A program made the translations under genes and the position numbers. DNA of 64,000 nt from Myxococcales bacterium (GTDB lineage: Bacteria; Myxococcota_A; Polyangia; Polyangiales; Polyangiaceae), in assembly GCA_016712525.1 (NCBI GenBank), contig JADJQX010000007.1, positions 2,480,001 to 2,544,000 of the forward strand, given 5' to 3'. How positions within the stretch are numbered: the stretch's first letter is position 1; every line of letters begins with the position of its first letter. This document shows positions 43,012 through 52,114 of the stretch, in pieces. A model generated the notes under the pieces. That model was not told where the DNA came from, did not search any database, and was given only the letters and a program-made list of their open reading frames with translations.

Positions 43012-43746
43012 ATGAGCTCCGCGTGGCTGCTCGACGAGATCACGGCACTGCTCGACGCAGCGCCTCCGAAATCCCACGAAACCGAGGTGCGACGGGACCT
43101 CGCGGCGCTCGGCGTTCATCCGACGCTCGTCGAGCTCTTGGCCCCGCTCTATGCGACGGCCGACGGCGCGACCTTCTTCGGCGGCAGGCTGCGGCTGCAC
43201 CCCCTTCATGGGGATCCGGAGCACGGCCTCCCCGACGTCGCCGGGTGGAACGACCGGAACGATTGGCAGCGCTTCGAGCCGCGCAAGGTCAACGGCACGT
43301 TCTACTTCGCCTCGAACGCGTTCGGCGACCTGTTCGGCGTCCCCGTGGACACCGAAGGCGCGGTCCTCTTCGACCGTGTCGGCGTGCTCTGGGTGGAGCG
43401 GTACACGTACCAGGAGGCGAAGATACCGTGGCCCGACTTCTTCGCCCGCCTCGCCGGCGACCCCTCCATCGCGAGCTTCTTTCTGCGCATGCCCGAGCAC
43501 GACTGGGCGGCCGAGAGCCTGGGCCCCCCCGCGCCGTGGCAGTGCTTCTCGTCCAACGTGCCGGTCATCTTGGGAGGCCCGGACACCCTGGAGAACGTCG
43601 CGATCCAGCCCATGGCCGTGCACGTGTCCTTCACGCTCCAAGTCATCGAACAAGCGCAGCGCCAGGCCTCCGCCGGCGCGCCGCTCCCGATGGTCGACCT
43701 CCGTGAAGTGGACGGGCCCTCGGGGTCGTCCGAGAAGGGCTCCTGA
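43012..43746 (+). CDS. SUKH/SMI1-like protein, unknown role
   Basis: A 244-aa protein without a signal peptide. The stretch ATFFGGRLRLHPL, then NGTFYFASNAFGDLFG and the later WVERYTYQEAKIPWPDFFARL recall the SUKH (SMI1/KNR4) fold, whose members are often immunity proteins against secreted toxins, but the match is by pattern only. No toxin gene is adjacent. ATG is preceded by GAGGAG. Monocistronic between two hairpins. Confidence 0.55.
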   Translation: MSSAWLLDEITALLDAAPPKSHETEVRRDLAALGVHPTLVELLAPLYATADGATFFGGRLRLHPLHGDPEHGLPDVAGWNDRNDWQRFEPRKVNGTFYFASNAFGDLFGVPVDTEGAVLFDRVGVLWVERYTYQEAKIPWPDFFARLAGDPSIASFFLRMPEHDWAAESLGPPAPWQCFSSNVPVILGGPDTLENVAIQPMAVHVSFTLQVIEQAQRQASAGAPLPMVDLREVDGPSGSSEKGS

Positions 43747-43891
43747 ACGGAGCGACGATGCTGCGCGAGCCCACGCGGCCACGGCCTCTCCTGTCAGCAT
43801 CTGTCAGGAACCGTTGGTAGCGACCTCCCCGCCCGAGCCCCATCCTCACCTCCGCGGGACGATGAAGCCCCCGCGCTTGGAGGAACCCTCG

Positions 43892-44191
43892 ATGAAGCTC
43901 GCCACCTCGATCTTTGCCACGCTCGTGCTCTTCTCCGTGTCCGCCGCGGCCGACTCGGCGCCGACCCCTGGCACGAAGGGGACCGTGACGGCCTACGAGA
44001 ACGATGGCACCACCGTCGTGCTCGTGAAGGCGTGTCCGCGCAGCCGGTCTTCGTTCAACTACACGACGTGCGGTCCGGCGCTTCGAACGGACGTGAAGAA
44101 GCTCATGTGCGAGAGGGGCAAGGGCACGAAGACGTGGAAGTACCGCGTTGGTGACGGCCCTCTGATGAGCCAGACGACGGCCTGCCGCTGA
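43892..44191 (+). CDS. Small exported protein
   Basis: A 99-aa protein with a clear signal peptide (LATSIFATLVLFSVSAAADSA) and a small domain containing three Cys (VKACPRSRSS; NYTTCGPAL; KLMCERGK). Not a recognised family; the mature part is about 78 residues. GGAGGA precedes the ATG. A hairpin follows at 44218. Confidence 0.65.
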   Translation: MKLATSIFATLVLFSVSAAADSAPTPGTKGTVTAYENDGTTVVLVKACPRSRSSFNYTTCGPALRTDVKKLMCERGKGTKTWKYRVGDGPLMSQTTACR

Positions 44192-44217
44192 GCGTCGCGC
44201 GCAACGCCTAGCCAATC

Positions 44218-44253
44218 GAGCCGAGGTGTGTCCGTGAGGGCGCGTCTCGGCTC
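44218..44253 (+). terminator. GU-paired hairpin, plus-strand specific
   Basis: GAGCCGAG pairs with CTCGGCTC, and inside it GTGTGTCC pairs with GGGCGCGT using four GU pairs around a GTGA loop, giving a 16-bp stem only in plus-strand RNA. It lies between the small exported protein (ends 44191) and the convergent regulator (ends 44304). Confidence 0.65.
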
Positions 44254-44303
44254 GTGCTCGTCGTGCCCCTCGCGCACGGAAGGCCGTGTCGTTCGAGGCC
44301 GGC

Positions 44304-45011
44304 TCAGGCCTCGATGCGAACGTCGACCGAGGCGTCGAGGAGGTACCCGTCGTCGCGTGTGAGCAGGATCGGCTGGAGACCGAGCCCGCGCAGGCGCTGG
44401 ATGGTCGTGTACACGCGGGCCACTCCCGCCTCGTAGCCCATCTTCTCGCCGGGCCATCCGGCCTCGAGCAGCGTGTCGACCGAGAGCGCGGCGCCAGGGG
44501 ACGAGAGCTTCGTCTCGGCGAGCGCGAGCAGGACGCGGCGGAGAGCGCCACGCCGACCGAGGTTGACCGGCTCGGCCCCGGGCGCACGGAGCGACCGCCC
44601 CTCGGGACCTATCACGAAGGCCGCGGGAGGCGGCACGTCGGAGGTGCTCGGGACGGCGATGCGAGTCCCCCTTCGGAGGAGCAGCGTGGCGTCTCCGCAC
44701 TCGACCACGTCGCCCGTGTGGAGCGTCACGGGCCGTCCGGTCGCGAGCGGAACGCCGCGGACACGGGTGCCGTTGCGGCTCCCGAGGTCTTCGATGCTGA
44801 TGCGATCCCCGATGGTGATCCGGGAGTGCTCGCGCGACACGGACGGGTGATCGATCGGGAGCTCACACGCCGAGCTCCTCCCGACGACGATCGTGCCCGC
44901 GCTCGGGAGCACGTAGGGGACCATCGCGCCGTCGACGAACGCGACGAGCACGTGGCTAGACGGTCCGTGGGTCTCCGTCGCGCACGGTGCGGTCTCCGAC
45001 TTCGACGACAT
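44304..45011 (-). CDS. FHA-domain regulator with winged-helix output domain
   Basis: A 235-aa regulator. Residues 20-105 are an FHA domain (GTIVVGRSSACELPIDHPSV, then SREHSRI and LGSRNGTRV), which binds phosphothreonine. The C-terminal third (LSVDTLLEAGWPGEKMGYEA, then VARVYTTIQRLRGLGLQPIL) is an OmpR/PhoB-type winged-helix DNA-binding domain, so this is a phospho-responsive transcription factor. Its start lies 56 bases inside the upstream Ser/Thr kinase gene, so the two are tightly coupled; the kinase is the obvious source of the phosphothreonine it reads. Confidence 0.85.
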   Translation of the reverse strand: MSSKSETAPCATETHGPSSHVLVAFVDGAMVPYVLPSAGTIVVGRSSACELPIDHPSVSREHSRITIGDRISIEDLGSRNGTRVRGVPLATGRPVTLHTGDVVECGDATLLLRRGTRIAVPSTSDVPPPAAFVIGPEGRSLRAPGAEPVNLGRRGALRRVLLALAETKLSSPGAALSVDTLLEAGWPGEKMGYEAGVARVYTTIQRLRGLGLQPILLTRDDGYLLDASVDVRIEA

Positions 45012-46821
45012 CGGTGGCCACTATAGCTCCCGCGTCCGTTCGCGTCACCGAAGCGAGCGCCCCCACGTGGCGCGCGAGCGTCGCGGCCTCGGCTGCGGAG
45101 AGACCGGACGTCGAGAGGAGCCCCGGGCTCGCGTCCACGGTCAGCTCGGGCCTGCCTCGAACGTGCAGGCGGAGCGTCGAGCCCTCAGCCGCGATGCTCA
45201 CGATGTCGTCCCGCGCGACGAACGTCGGCGGTCCGCGGAGCCCTCGAAGCGTCACCCCCTCCGCGGTCGCCGCGAGGTAGGGGCCCGAGCTCGGCACGAC
45301 GAAGTGCACGACGATCGCGGCGAGCGATATCGTCGCCCCGACCAGCACGAGCACCGACGGCGAGACGCCGAAGCTCCTCGGGAAGAAGAGCACGCAGAAC
45401 CACACGACGCGCCACATGAGCCCCAGCACGATGCCGAGCACCTGCACGGGCCCCCGCCCCAGAGAAAAGCGCACTTCGCCCGTGAGGCTGCCTTCGAGGC
45501 CGAGCGCCGCCATCATCGCGCGCGCCTCCGACGCGTCGCGCACCCTGAGCACGACGGAGGGCTCGCCTGGCCGCCGGGTGAGGAGGAGGCTCGTACCCTG
45601 CTCTTCTTCGACGAGGGAGGCCCCGACGACACCCCGCAAGGTTTGGTTCAGGCGAGACGCGTGCCTCACCGTGAGCCGACCGGGCTCGCACGTGACCTCC
45701 GCCGCAAGCTCCCGGCGGCCGAGCGACACGAGCGGGCGCAGGTAGACCGCCACGAGCGCCACGACGAACGTGAGGAACCCGGCATAGGCGAGCGGCCGCC
45801 ACGACCTCTCGAGCGCCATCGTCCCGAACATCATGATCGCACCTCCTACGACGACGGCGACGAGCAGGAGCGCGGGGAGCTGGCTGCGAAACCACGAAGG
45901 CCCGAGCGGATCACGGAGGCGGGCGAGCACGCGTGTCGTCGTGCCGTCGACGAGGGCCTTCGTGGTGGAGGTGCGCGGCGAAGGGCGGGGGCTCTCCTCC
46001 GACCGGTCCGGCTGCGTGGCCCGCTCGAGGACGACCGCGGCCTCGGACATCGTGGGGAAGCGGAGCTCGGGCACGGGCGCGAGGGCCCGAGCGACGGCCG
46101 CCGCGACCTCGAACGGCACCGCGGGGTCGAGGTGATTGAGCATCTCGGGAGGGCCCGAGCCCGCGTGCGGGTGCACCCCCGCGACGAGCTCGTAGGCCAT
46201 CGCGCCCCACGCGTACTGATCGGTGCGCCCGTCCGGGGCCTCGCCTCGGAGCTGCTCGGGGGCCATGTAGCGAGGGGTGCCGGTAACCTTGCCCTCTTGG
46301 GTCTGGTAGGAGAGCGGCGCCGCGTCGTCGCCTCCGGCGTTCGGCGCCTCCCGGTGCCCGGTGCGCTTGGCGATCCCGAAGTCGAGCACCTTCACGGCGT
46401 CGTTGGGGCCGATCATGACGTTGTCCGGTTTCACGTCGCGGTGGACGAATCCTTTTTCGTGCGCCGCCGCGAGCACCCGCGCGACGTCGGCGAGCCAGCG
46501 GAGCTTCTTTTCGAGGGGGACGTCCTTTCCGACGTAAGCGCGCAGCGGGCGCCCGACGACGAGCTCCATCGCGATGTACGACGTGCCCTCCGCCTCGCCG
46601 ACGTCGAAGATGGACACGGCGCCGGGATGGCTCGCGGCGGCCGCGGCGCGCGCTTCGCGGAGGAGCCTCGCGGCGGCGTCGGGGAGGTCGGCGCGCAAGA
46701 CCTTGAGGGCTACGTCGCGCCGCAGCACCGTGTCGAACGCGCGGTACACCTCGCCCATGCCTCCTCGGCCGAGCAGCTCCTCGACGCGGTACCGACCGAT
46801 CTCGCTCCCCGTCGCCCGCAT
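44956..46821 (-). CDS. Ser/Thr protein kinase with C-terminal membrane region
   Basis: A 621-aa kinase. Residues 10-270 form an Hanks-type kinase domain: GRGGMGEV (18-25), invariant Lys40 in VALKVL, HRDVKPDN, DFG and APEQLRG. Then a linker (about 275-300), three or four membrane helices, and a second hydrophobic block with a beta-rich soluble region between them and a C-terminal basic segment. Domain order kinase-membrane-soluble differs from PknB-type kinases, which have extracellular PASTA repeats. Overlaps its FHA regulator by 56 bases. Confidence 0.9.
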   Translation of the reverse strand: MRATGSEIGRYRVEELLGRGGMGEVYRAFDTVLRRDVALKVLRADLPDAAARLLREARAAAAASHPGAVSIFDVGEAEGTSYIAMELVVGRPLRAYVGKDVPLEKKLRWLADVARVLAAAHEKGFVHRDVKPDNVMIGPNDAVKVLDFGIAKRTGHREAPNAGGDDAAPLSYQTQEGKVTGTPRYMAPEQLRGEAPDGRTDQYAWGAMAYELVAGVHPHAGSGPPEMLNHLDPAVPFEVAAAVARALAPVPELRFPTMSEAAVVLERATQPDRSEESPRPSPRTSTTKALVDGTTTRVLARLRDPLGPSWFRSQLPALLLVAVVVGGAIMMFGTMALERSWRPLAYAGFLTFVVALVAVYLRPLVSLGRRELAAEVTCEPGRLTVRHASRLNQTLRGVVGASLVEEEQGTSLLLTRRPGEPSVVLRVRDASEARAMMAALGLEGSLTGEVRFSLGRGPVQVLGIVLGLMWRVVWFCVLFFPRSFGVSPSVLVLVGATISLAAIVVHFVVPSSGPYLAATAEGVTLRGLRGPPTFVARDDIVSIAAEGSTLRLHVRGRPELTVDASPGLLSTSGLSAAEAATLARHVGALASVTRTDAGAIVATDVVEVGDRTVRDGDPRTV

Positions 46822-46929
46822 CGCCGCGCAGCATACCGCCTCGGGGAGGAAAGAGGCTCATGACCATCGTCGTCGGCGATCGAATCTGGGCGCGAGCGGC
46901 TGCCGCGATCCCCTAGGGGAGGACGGAGG

Positions 46930-47913
46930 TCAGGGGCCGCGCGAAGCCGTCGGCGTCTCCCCGACGTAGCGGCGGTAGATGCGGCGAAATGCGGCCGGCT
47001 CGACGTAGCCGACCTGCGCGGCCACCTCCTCGACGGAGCAACGCGTCGTCTCGAGCAGGTGCCTCGCTCTCGCGACCCGCATGCGGTGCACGAGCTCGGT
47101 CGGCGTCGCCCCGAGGGCCTCCCGGAGCCTCCGCGCCAACGTCCGAGGTGACGTCCTCGCGACGCGGGCGAGCTCGTCGAGGGAGATCCGCCGGGCGAGG
47201 TTCTGGGCGACGAAGCGCTCCACCGCCCGCACGGACGGGTCGTCGGTGCGAAGGTGGGAGGCGATCATGTACTTGGCCTGCGACGGTCGCTCGTCGAGCA
47301 CGAGGTACTTCGCCACGAGGTGCGCGAGCGTCGGCCCCGCGACCTTGCCGAGCACGGCGAGCACGAGGTCCGCGTGAGCGAAGGCCGAGCCCGCAGAGAA
47401 GACCCCGTCGCGCTCGACGACCATGCGATCGCTGGTGAGCTCGACGTCCGGAAAGGTCCGGCGAAAGACGGGCGCAAGCCACCAGGTCGTCGTCGCCTCG
47501 TGGCCCGCGAGCACCCCCGAGGCCGCGAGCACGAAGGTGGCCGAGCACGAGCCGGCGATCGTCACGCCCTTCTCTCTTGCCCGCGCGATCGCCGCGGCGA
47601 GCTGCGCCACGTCGGGTCGCACGAGGAGCGCCCGGACGGCGTCCTCCGTCACCGCGGAGAGCCCGGGAACCAGCAGCACGTCCCCGCGAACGAGCGCTCG
47701 TAGACGAAGGGCGCCGTCGACCGGGATGGGACGGCCTGCCCCGGAGACGACCTTCGCGCCGTCCATCGATACGACCCGCTGCGTGAGCGCGCGAGGATCG
47801 CTGGGGGGCCCCGCGCGTGAGGCGAGCGTGATGCGCCGGGCCGCCGCGACGACGTCGAGGCCTACGCCGAGCGGACCATCGGCCACTCCGTCGAGCGCCA
47901 CGTGAACGAACAT
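46930..47913 (-). CDS. GlxA-family AraC-type transcriptional regulator
   Basis: A 327-aa regulator. The N-terminal half (about 1-190) is a DJ-1/PfpI-like domain with GSCSATFVLAASGVLAGHEA around the usual nucleophile-position Cys, and the C-terminal 100 residues are an AraC helix-turn-helix pair (ISLDELARVARTSPRTLARR and VEEVAAQVGYVEPAAFRRIY). GlxA-type proteins commonly activate catabolic or detoxification genes. Divergent from the dienelactone-hydrolase operon that starts 73 bases away, so it is a good candidate regulator of that operon. Confidence 0.9.
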   Translation of the reverse strand: MFVHVALDGVADGPLGVGLDVVAAARRITLASRAGPPSDPRALTQRVVSMDGAKVVSGAGRPIPVDGALRLRALVRGDVLLVPGLSAVTEDAVRALLVRPDVAQLAAAIARAREKGVTIAGSCSATFVLAASGVLAGHEATTTWWLAPVFRRTFPDVELTSDRMVVERDGVFSAGSAFAHADLVLAVLGKVAGPTLAHLVAKYLVLDERPSQAKYMIASHLRTDDPSVRAVERFVAQNLARRISLDELARVARTSPRTLARRLREALGATPTELVHRMRVARARHLLETTRCSVEEVAAQVGYVEPAAFRRIYRRYVGETPTASRGP

Positions 47914-47985
47914 GTGGCAAGATTAGACCGAACATTGTCGATTCCGCCACTTCGCACGGCGCACGGGTCGGCGCATGGTCTCGTC

Positions 47986-48825
47986 ATGACCACGGAAGAT
48001 GCAGAGGGCCTCGAGCCCGCCGACGATCCCCTCGACGACTTCGAGCGCCGCGAGCTCTCTCTCGAGGGCACGGCACGGACGGTGCTCGTGACGGGGCACG
48101 GTCCGGCGGTGATCGTGATGCCGGAGATGCCGGGGGTGAGCCCCGACGTCGCGAGGTTCGCGCGCTGGATCCGGGACGCGGGCTTCGCGGTGTACGTCCC
48201 GTCGCTCTTCGGGCGAGACGGCGCGTACCCAAGGGCCCGCGAGGGCCTCGTCGTCCTGCAGCGCGCCTGTGTGGCGTCGGAGTTTTCGGCGCTCGCGGCC
48301 GGCGTCTCGGCCCCCGTGACGTCGTGGCTCCGGGCGCTCGCGCGGCTCGCCCACGAGGAGCGCGGAGGGCCCGGGGTGGGCGCCATCGGGATGTGCTTCA
48401 CCGGGAATTTCGCGCTCTCGATGATGCTCGAGCCCGCGACCTTGGCGCCCGTCCTCTGCCAGCCGTCTCTCCCGCTCTCGGACCCGACGGCCCTCGCCAT
48501 GCCGGCGGGCGAGCTCGCCGTCGTTCGCGAGCGGCTCGAGAAAGAGGATCTCTCCGTCCTCGCCTACCGGTTCGAGGGCGACCGCCACTGCCCCGCCGGT
48601 CGTTTTCGCGCGTACGCTGCGGCCCTCGGGGACCGCTTCCTCCCTCGCGTCTTGCCGGACTCGGCGGCGAACGGTCGCCCGCCCCCCTTCTTCGCCGAGA
48701 TCGTCGCCTGCCCCCACAGCGTCGTGACGGCGCACCTCGCCTTTGCCGAGGGCTCCCCGACGCTCGCGGCGCGCGACGAGATCCTGTCCTTCTTGAACCA
48801 GAGGCTCCGAGGAGACCGACCATGA
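47986..48825 (+). CDS. Dienelactone hydrolase-family protein
   Basis: A 279-aa alpha/beta-hydrolase. The nucleophile region GAIGMCFTGNFAL contains Cys in the dienelactone-hydrolase position, the acid lies in AYRFEGDRHC, and the catalytic His in VACPHSVVTAHL. These enzymes hydrolyse dienelactones in aromatic degradation, but the family also includes many other esterases. The stop overlaps the GST-cupin gene by ATGA. Divergent from the GlxA-type regulator. Confidence 0.82.
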   Translation: MTTEDAEGLEPADDPLDDFERRELSLEGTARTVLVTGHGPAVIVMPEMPGVSPDVARFARWIRDAGFAVYVPSLFGRDGAYPRAREGLVVLQRACVASEFSALAAGVSAPVTSWLRALARLAHEERGGPGVGAIGMCFTGNFALSMMLEPATLAPVLCQPSLPLSDPTALAMPAGELAVVRERLEKEDLSVLAYRFEGDRHCPAGRFRAYAAALGDRFLPRVLPDSAANGRPPPFFAEIVACPHSVVTAHLAFAEGSPTLAARDEILSFLNQRLRGDRP

Positions 48826-49940
48826 CCCAAGTCCGTATCGTGGGCCGCGAGGCCTCGCACTTCACCCGCGTCGCCGTGATGTTCGCGCACGAGCTCGACG
48901 TCCCGTTCGAACAGGTCCACGTGGCCGATCTCACGAGCCTCGAGGCGAGCCAGTACGGCGGCAATCCCACCCTGAAGATCCCGGCGGCGGACTTCGGGGG
49001 CGATGTCGTCTTCGGGGCCGAGAACGTGTGCCGGAGGCTCGCCGAGGTGTCGCCGCGAGGCGCCTCGGGCCTGGTCTGGCCGGAGGACGTTCGGACGACA
49101 CGCGGCCGCAACGCGCACGAGCTCGTCCAAAACGCCATGGCGGCCGAGGTGACGCTCGTGCTCGCGCCGGGGCTCGGCAAGGTGAGCGCCGAGAACCCGT
49201 TCGTCGTCAAAGTCACGCGCGGGCTCGAAGGCGCGCTCGCGTGGCTCGAGGCGAACCTCGACGAGGCCCTCGAGGACCTTCCGAAGGAGCGCACTTTGTC
49301 GTACCTCGAGGTCGCCGCGTTCTGCCTCGTCGAGCACGTGGCGTTTCGTGGCACGGTGTCACTCGAGCCCTACCCTCGGCTGCGCGCGTTTGCGACGGCG
49401 TTCGGAGCGCGCGACTCCGCCCGCAAGAGCCCCTACCGGTACACCGAGCCACGCCGACCCCACGCCGAGGCTTCTCTCACGAGGCCCGCGCTCGACCCTC
49501 GCGACCTGCCACCGCGGACGACCTCGGCGTACCCGACGCTCTTCCGCGAACGGGTCCTCCCACGCGAAAAACGCGCGCTCGGCGACGCGCTCGGCCTCAC
49601 GCGCTTCGGCGCGAACTTGACGACGCTCTTCCCGGGCAAGATCTCGGCGCTTCGGCATCATCACTCGAGCGAAGAGGAGCTCGTCTTCGTGCTGGAGGGC
49701 GAGGTCGTGCTCCACACGGACGAGGGTGAGCAGGTGCTCCGCGCGGGCACGTGTGCGGGCTTCCCGCGAGGCGTCCCGAACGGTCATCACCTGGAGAACC
49801 GGAGCGCGAGGAGCGCACGCTACCTGGAGATCGGCACCCGAGAGCCCGACGACGAAGCCACCTACCCCGACGACGACGTGGTCGCGCGCAAAGTGGACGG
49901 CACCTGGCGCTTCTTCCACAAGGACGGGACGCCGTACTGA
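48822..49940 (+). CDS. Glutathione S-transferase-like and cupin fusion protein
   Basis: A 372-aa two-domain protein. Residues 1-200 look like a GST (N-terminal thioredoxin-like VRIVGREASHFTRVAVMFAH, then NPTLKIPA and the helical C-terminal domain with LSYLEVAAFCLVEHV). Residues 230-372 form a cupin: GKISALRHHHSSEEELVFVL, EVVLHTDEGEQVLRAGTCAG and PNGHHLENRS supply the metal-binding His/Glu set. The fusion links glutathione chemistry to a cupin reaction, for example processing of an aromatic or halogenated substrate, with the adjacent hydrolase. Confidence 0.75.
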   Translation: MTQVRIVGREASHFTRVAVMFAHELDVPFEQVHVADLTSLEASQYGGNPTLKIPAADFGGDVVFGAENVCRRLAEVSPRGASGLVWPEDVRTTRGRNAHELVQNAMAAEVTLVLAPGLGKVSAENPFVVKVTRGLEGALAWLEANLDEALEDLPKERTLSYLEVAAFCLVEHVAFRGTVSLEPYPRLRAFATAFGARDSARKSPYRYTEPRRPHAEASLTRPALDPRDLPPRTTSAYPTLFRERVLPREKRALGDALGLTRFGANLTTLFPGKISALRHHHSSEEELVFVLEGEVVLHTDEGEQVLRAGTCAGFPRGVPNGHHLENRSARSARYLEIGTREPDDEATYPDDDVVARKVDGTWRFFHKDGTPY

Positions 49941-50103
49941 CGCAGGCTCGGTTCACCGCGCTCGCGCTTGACGTGGGCATGCGCGGTGCGCTTTCGTACG
50001 AGCGAAGGCCGAGGACCTCTCGGCGCCCTCCCACCTCCTGCGGCCATCGCACGAGCGAAAACGATCGCCTCCCGAACGCGGCCGCACCCCCGAGCGTACG
50101 AAC

Positions 50104-50952
50104 ATGACCAAATCCCGGGCCGACGAGCCGGAACCGACCGAGGACCACGACGACGAAGCCGAGGCCGCCGCGCCCGACGACGAGGAAGGGCAAGAGCCCG
50201 AAGCGCCGCGCGCCCCGGCCCGTGCTCCCGAAGGGCCGAGGTTCACGTTGACGACGCTCGTCGCGGTGTCGGCGCTCGTGGGCGCCGGAGCGTTCGCCGC
50301 GGGGCGCTCGTTCGCGCCGCCCGCGCCCGAACCGCCCACGCCCGCCGCGCAAGCGCCCCAAGGAGGCGGACCGCAAATGGGCAACGCGCCCCCGCTCGGG
50401 CAAGGAAATGATCTGCCTCCGGGTCACCCGCCCATGGGCGAGGCGCCCCCGGGTATGGGCGGCGGAATGCCCCCGGGCATGGGCGCGCCTCAGGGTGCAG
50501 CGCCCGCGCAGATGACGTGGAAGGTGCCGGCGCGCTGGCAGACCGTGCCGAACCCGAGCACGATGCGCATCGCCACCTACCGTGTGCCGCACGCCCCGGG
50601 CGACTCGGAGGACCCCGAGGTCGCCGTGAGCCAGGCCGGCGGTACGGTCGAGGCGAACGCCAAACGCTGGATGGGCCAGTTCGGCCCCGAAGGCGAGAAG
50701 AACGCCAAGAAGAGCACCCGCACCGTCAAGGGCCTCACGATCACGCTCGTCGAGGTCGAGGGAAAGTACACGGGCGGCATGGGCAAAGACGGCCGCGAAG
50801 AAGAGAACTGGGCCATGCTCGGCGCCATCGTCGAGACGCAGGGCATGCCCCACTTCGTGAAGATGACGGGGCCCGTCAAGAGCGTGAAGGCCGCGCGCGC
50901 CGAGCTCGACGAGCTGCTCGCGAGCGTCGCCCCGAAGGAGCCCTCGAAGTAG
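50104..50952 (+). CDS. Membrane-anchored protein with Pro/Gly/Met-rich linker
   Basis: A 282-aa protein: an acidic N-terminus (about residues 1-50), one membrane helix (TTLVAVSALVGAGAFAAGRS), a Gly/Pro/Met linker (MGNAPPLGQGNDLPPGHPPM and following) and a C-terminal domain (TWKVPARWQTVPNPSTMRIA..GGTVEANAKRWMGQF) of unknown function that seems conserved in myxobacterial proteins of this layout. Probably exposes the domain outside the membrane. The stop is 45 bases before the PLP-enzyme start. Confidence 0.7.
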   Translation: MTKSRADEPEPTEDHDDEAEAAAPDDEEGQEPEAPRAPARAPEGPRFTLTTLVAVSALVGAGAFAAGRSFAPPAPEPPTPAAQAPQGGGPQMGNAPPLGQGNDLPPGHPPMGEAPPGMGGGMPPGMGAPQGAAPAQMTWKVPARWQTVPNPSTMRIATYRVPHAPGDSEDPEVAVSQAGGTVEANAKRWMGQFGPEGEKNAKKSTRTVKGLTITLVEVEGKYTGGMGKDGREEENWAMLGAIVETQGMPHFVKMTGPVKSVKAARAELDELLASVAPKEPSK

Positions 50953-50997
50953 GCTTCCGGTTGTGCCCGGCGCCGCGTGCGCGCATCATCGCCCGCC

Positions 50998-52065
50998 ATG
51001 AGCGTGTGCGACGATCCGAGGGGCTGGCAGGGGTGGGCCGTGGGCCAGATCGAGGCGGATTTCCAGCGCTCGGCCGACACCCACCTCATCGCCTGCCCCC
51101 TGCCCCGCCTGCGCGACGCCGGCATCGACCTCTACTTCAAGGACGAGTCGACCCACCCGACCGGGAGCCTCAAACACAGGCTCGCGCGCTCCCTCTTTTT
51201 GTATGCACTCTGCAATGGATGGCTCCGCGAGGGGTCGACCGTGGTGGAGGCGTCGAGCGGCTCGACGGCCGTGAGCGAGGCATACTTCGCGCGGCTCTTG
51301 GGGCTCCCCTTCGTGGCCGTGATGCCGAAGGGCACGTCGGCCGAGAAGGTCCTCCAGATCGAGCGCTACGGGGCGAGCTGCGCGTTCGTCGACCACGCGT
51401 CCCAGGTGTACGACGAGGCCCGGCGCATCGCGGCCCGGACGAACGGGCACTACATCGACCAGTTCACCTACGCCGAGCGCGCGACCGACTGGCGCGGCAA
51501 CAACAACATCGCCGAGAGCATGTTCGCCCAGATGCGGAGGGAGCGCTTCCCCGAGCCCGCGTGGGTGGTGGTGGGCGCGGGCACCGGCGGGACGAGCGCC
51601 ACGATCGGGAGGTACGTGCGGTACCACCGCCTGAAGACGCGCCTCTGTGTCGCGGATCCGGAGGGCTCGGTCTTCGCGCGGTACCACGCGACGGGCGACA
51701 CGAGCCTCACGTCCGAGGGCTCGCGCATCGAGGGCATCGGCAGGCCGCGCGTGGAGCCGAGCTTCCTCCGCGACGTCGTGTGTAGAATGCACGAGGTGAC
51801 CAACGTCGACAGCGTCGCGGCGATGCGGGTCCTCGGGGATTGCCTCGGAGGGCGGAAGGTGGGGCCGTCGACGGGGACGAGCTTCGTCTCCGTGCTCGCC
51901 TTGGCCGAGGAGATGCGCGCCCGCGGCGAGCGCGGGTCGATTTTGTCGCTCATTTGCGACTCGGGCGAGCGGTATCTCGGCACCTACTTCGACCCGACCT
52001 GGGTCGCGGCGACCTTCGGAGACGTGAGCTCTGCCGAAGCGGCCCTGCTCGCGCGCATCGCGTGA
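50998..52065 (+). CDS. PLP-dependent cysteine synthase/cystathionine synthase-family enzyme
   Basis: A 355-aa fold type II PLP enzyme. The PLP Lys lies in STHPTGSLKHRLARSL, the phosphate-binding loop in VEASSGSTAVSEAYF and the ring-binding region around GAGTGGTSATIGRYV. Family members make or break C-S bonds (cysteine, O-acetylserine, cystathionine). Which reaction this one catalyses is not clear from sequence. Monocistronic, with a SulP transporter downstream. Confidence 0.88.
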   Translation: MSVCDDPRGWQGWAVGQIEADFQRSADTHLIACPLPRLRDAGIDLYFKDESTHPTGSLKHRLARSLFLYALCNGWLREGSTVVEASSGSTAVSEAYFARLLGLPFVAVMPKGTSAEKVLQIERYGASCAFVDHASQVYDEARRIAARTNGHYIDQFTYAERATDWRGNNNIAESMFAQMRRERFPEPAWVVVGAGTGGTSATIGRYVRYHRLKTRLCVADPEGSVFARYHATGDTSLTSEGSRIEGIGRPRVEPSFLRDVVCRMHEVTNVDSVAAMRVLGDCLGGRKVGPSTGTSFVSVLALAEEMRARGERGSILSLICDSGERYLGTYFDPTWVAATFGDVSSAEAALLARIA

Positions 52066-52114
52066 GCCTCACTCCGCGGCTCCGGCCACGAGACATGACG
52101 GTATCGTAGAGACG

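Noticed and set aside
40252..43800. Very long minus-strand open frame across the collagen-like cytochrome
   Set aside because: High-GC shadow; the plus strand carries the CXXCH sites, lipobox and ribosome site.
46909..46920. Palindrome TCCCCTAGGGGA as terminator or operator
   Set aside because: A 6-bp stem with no loop or U-tract; too short to call.
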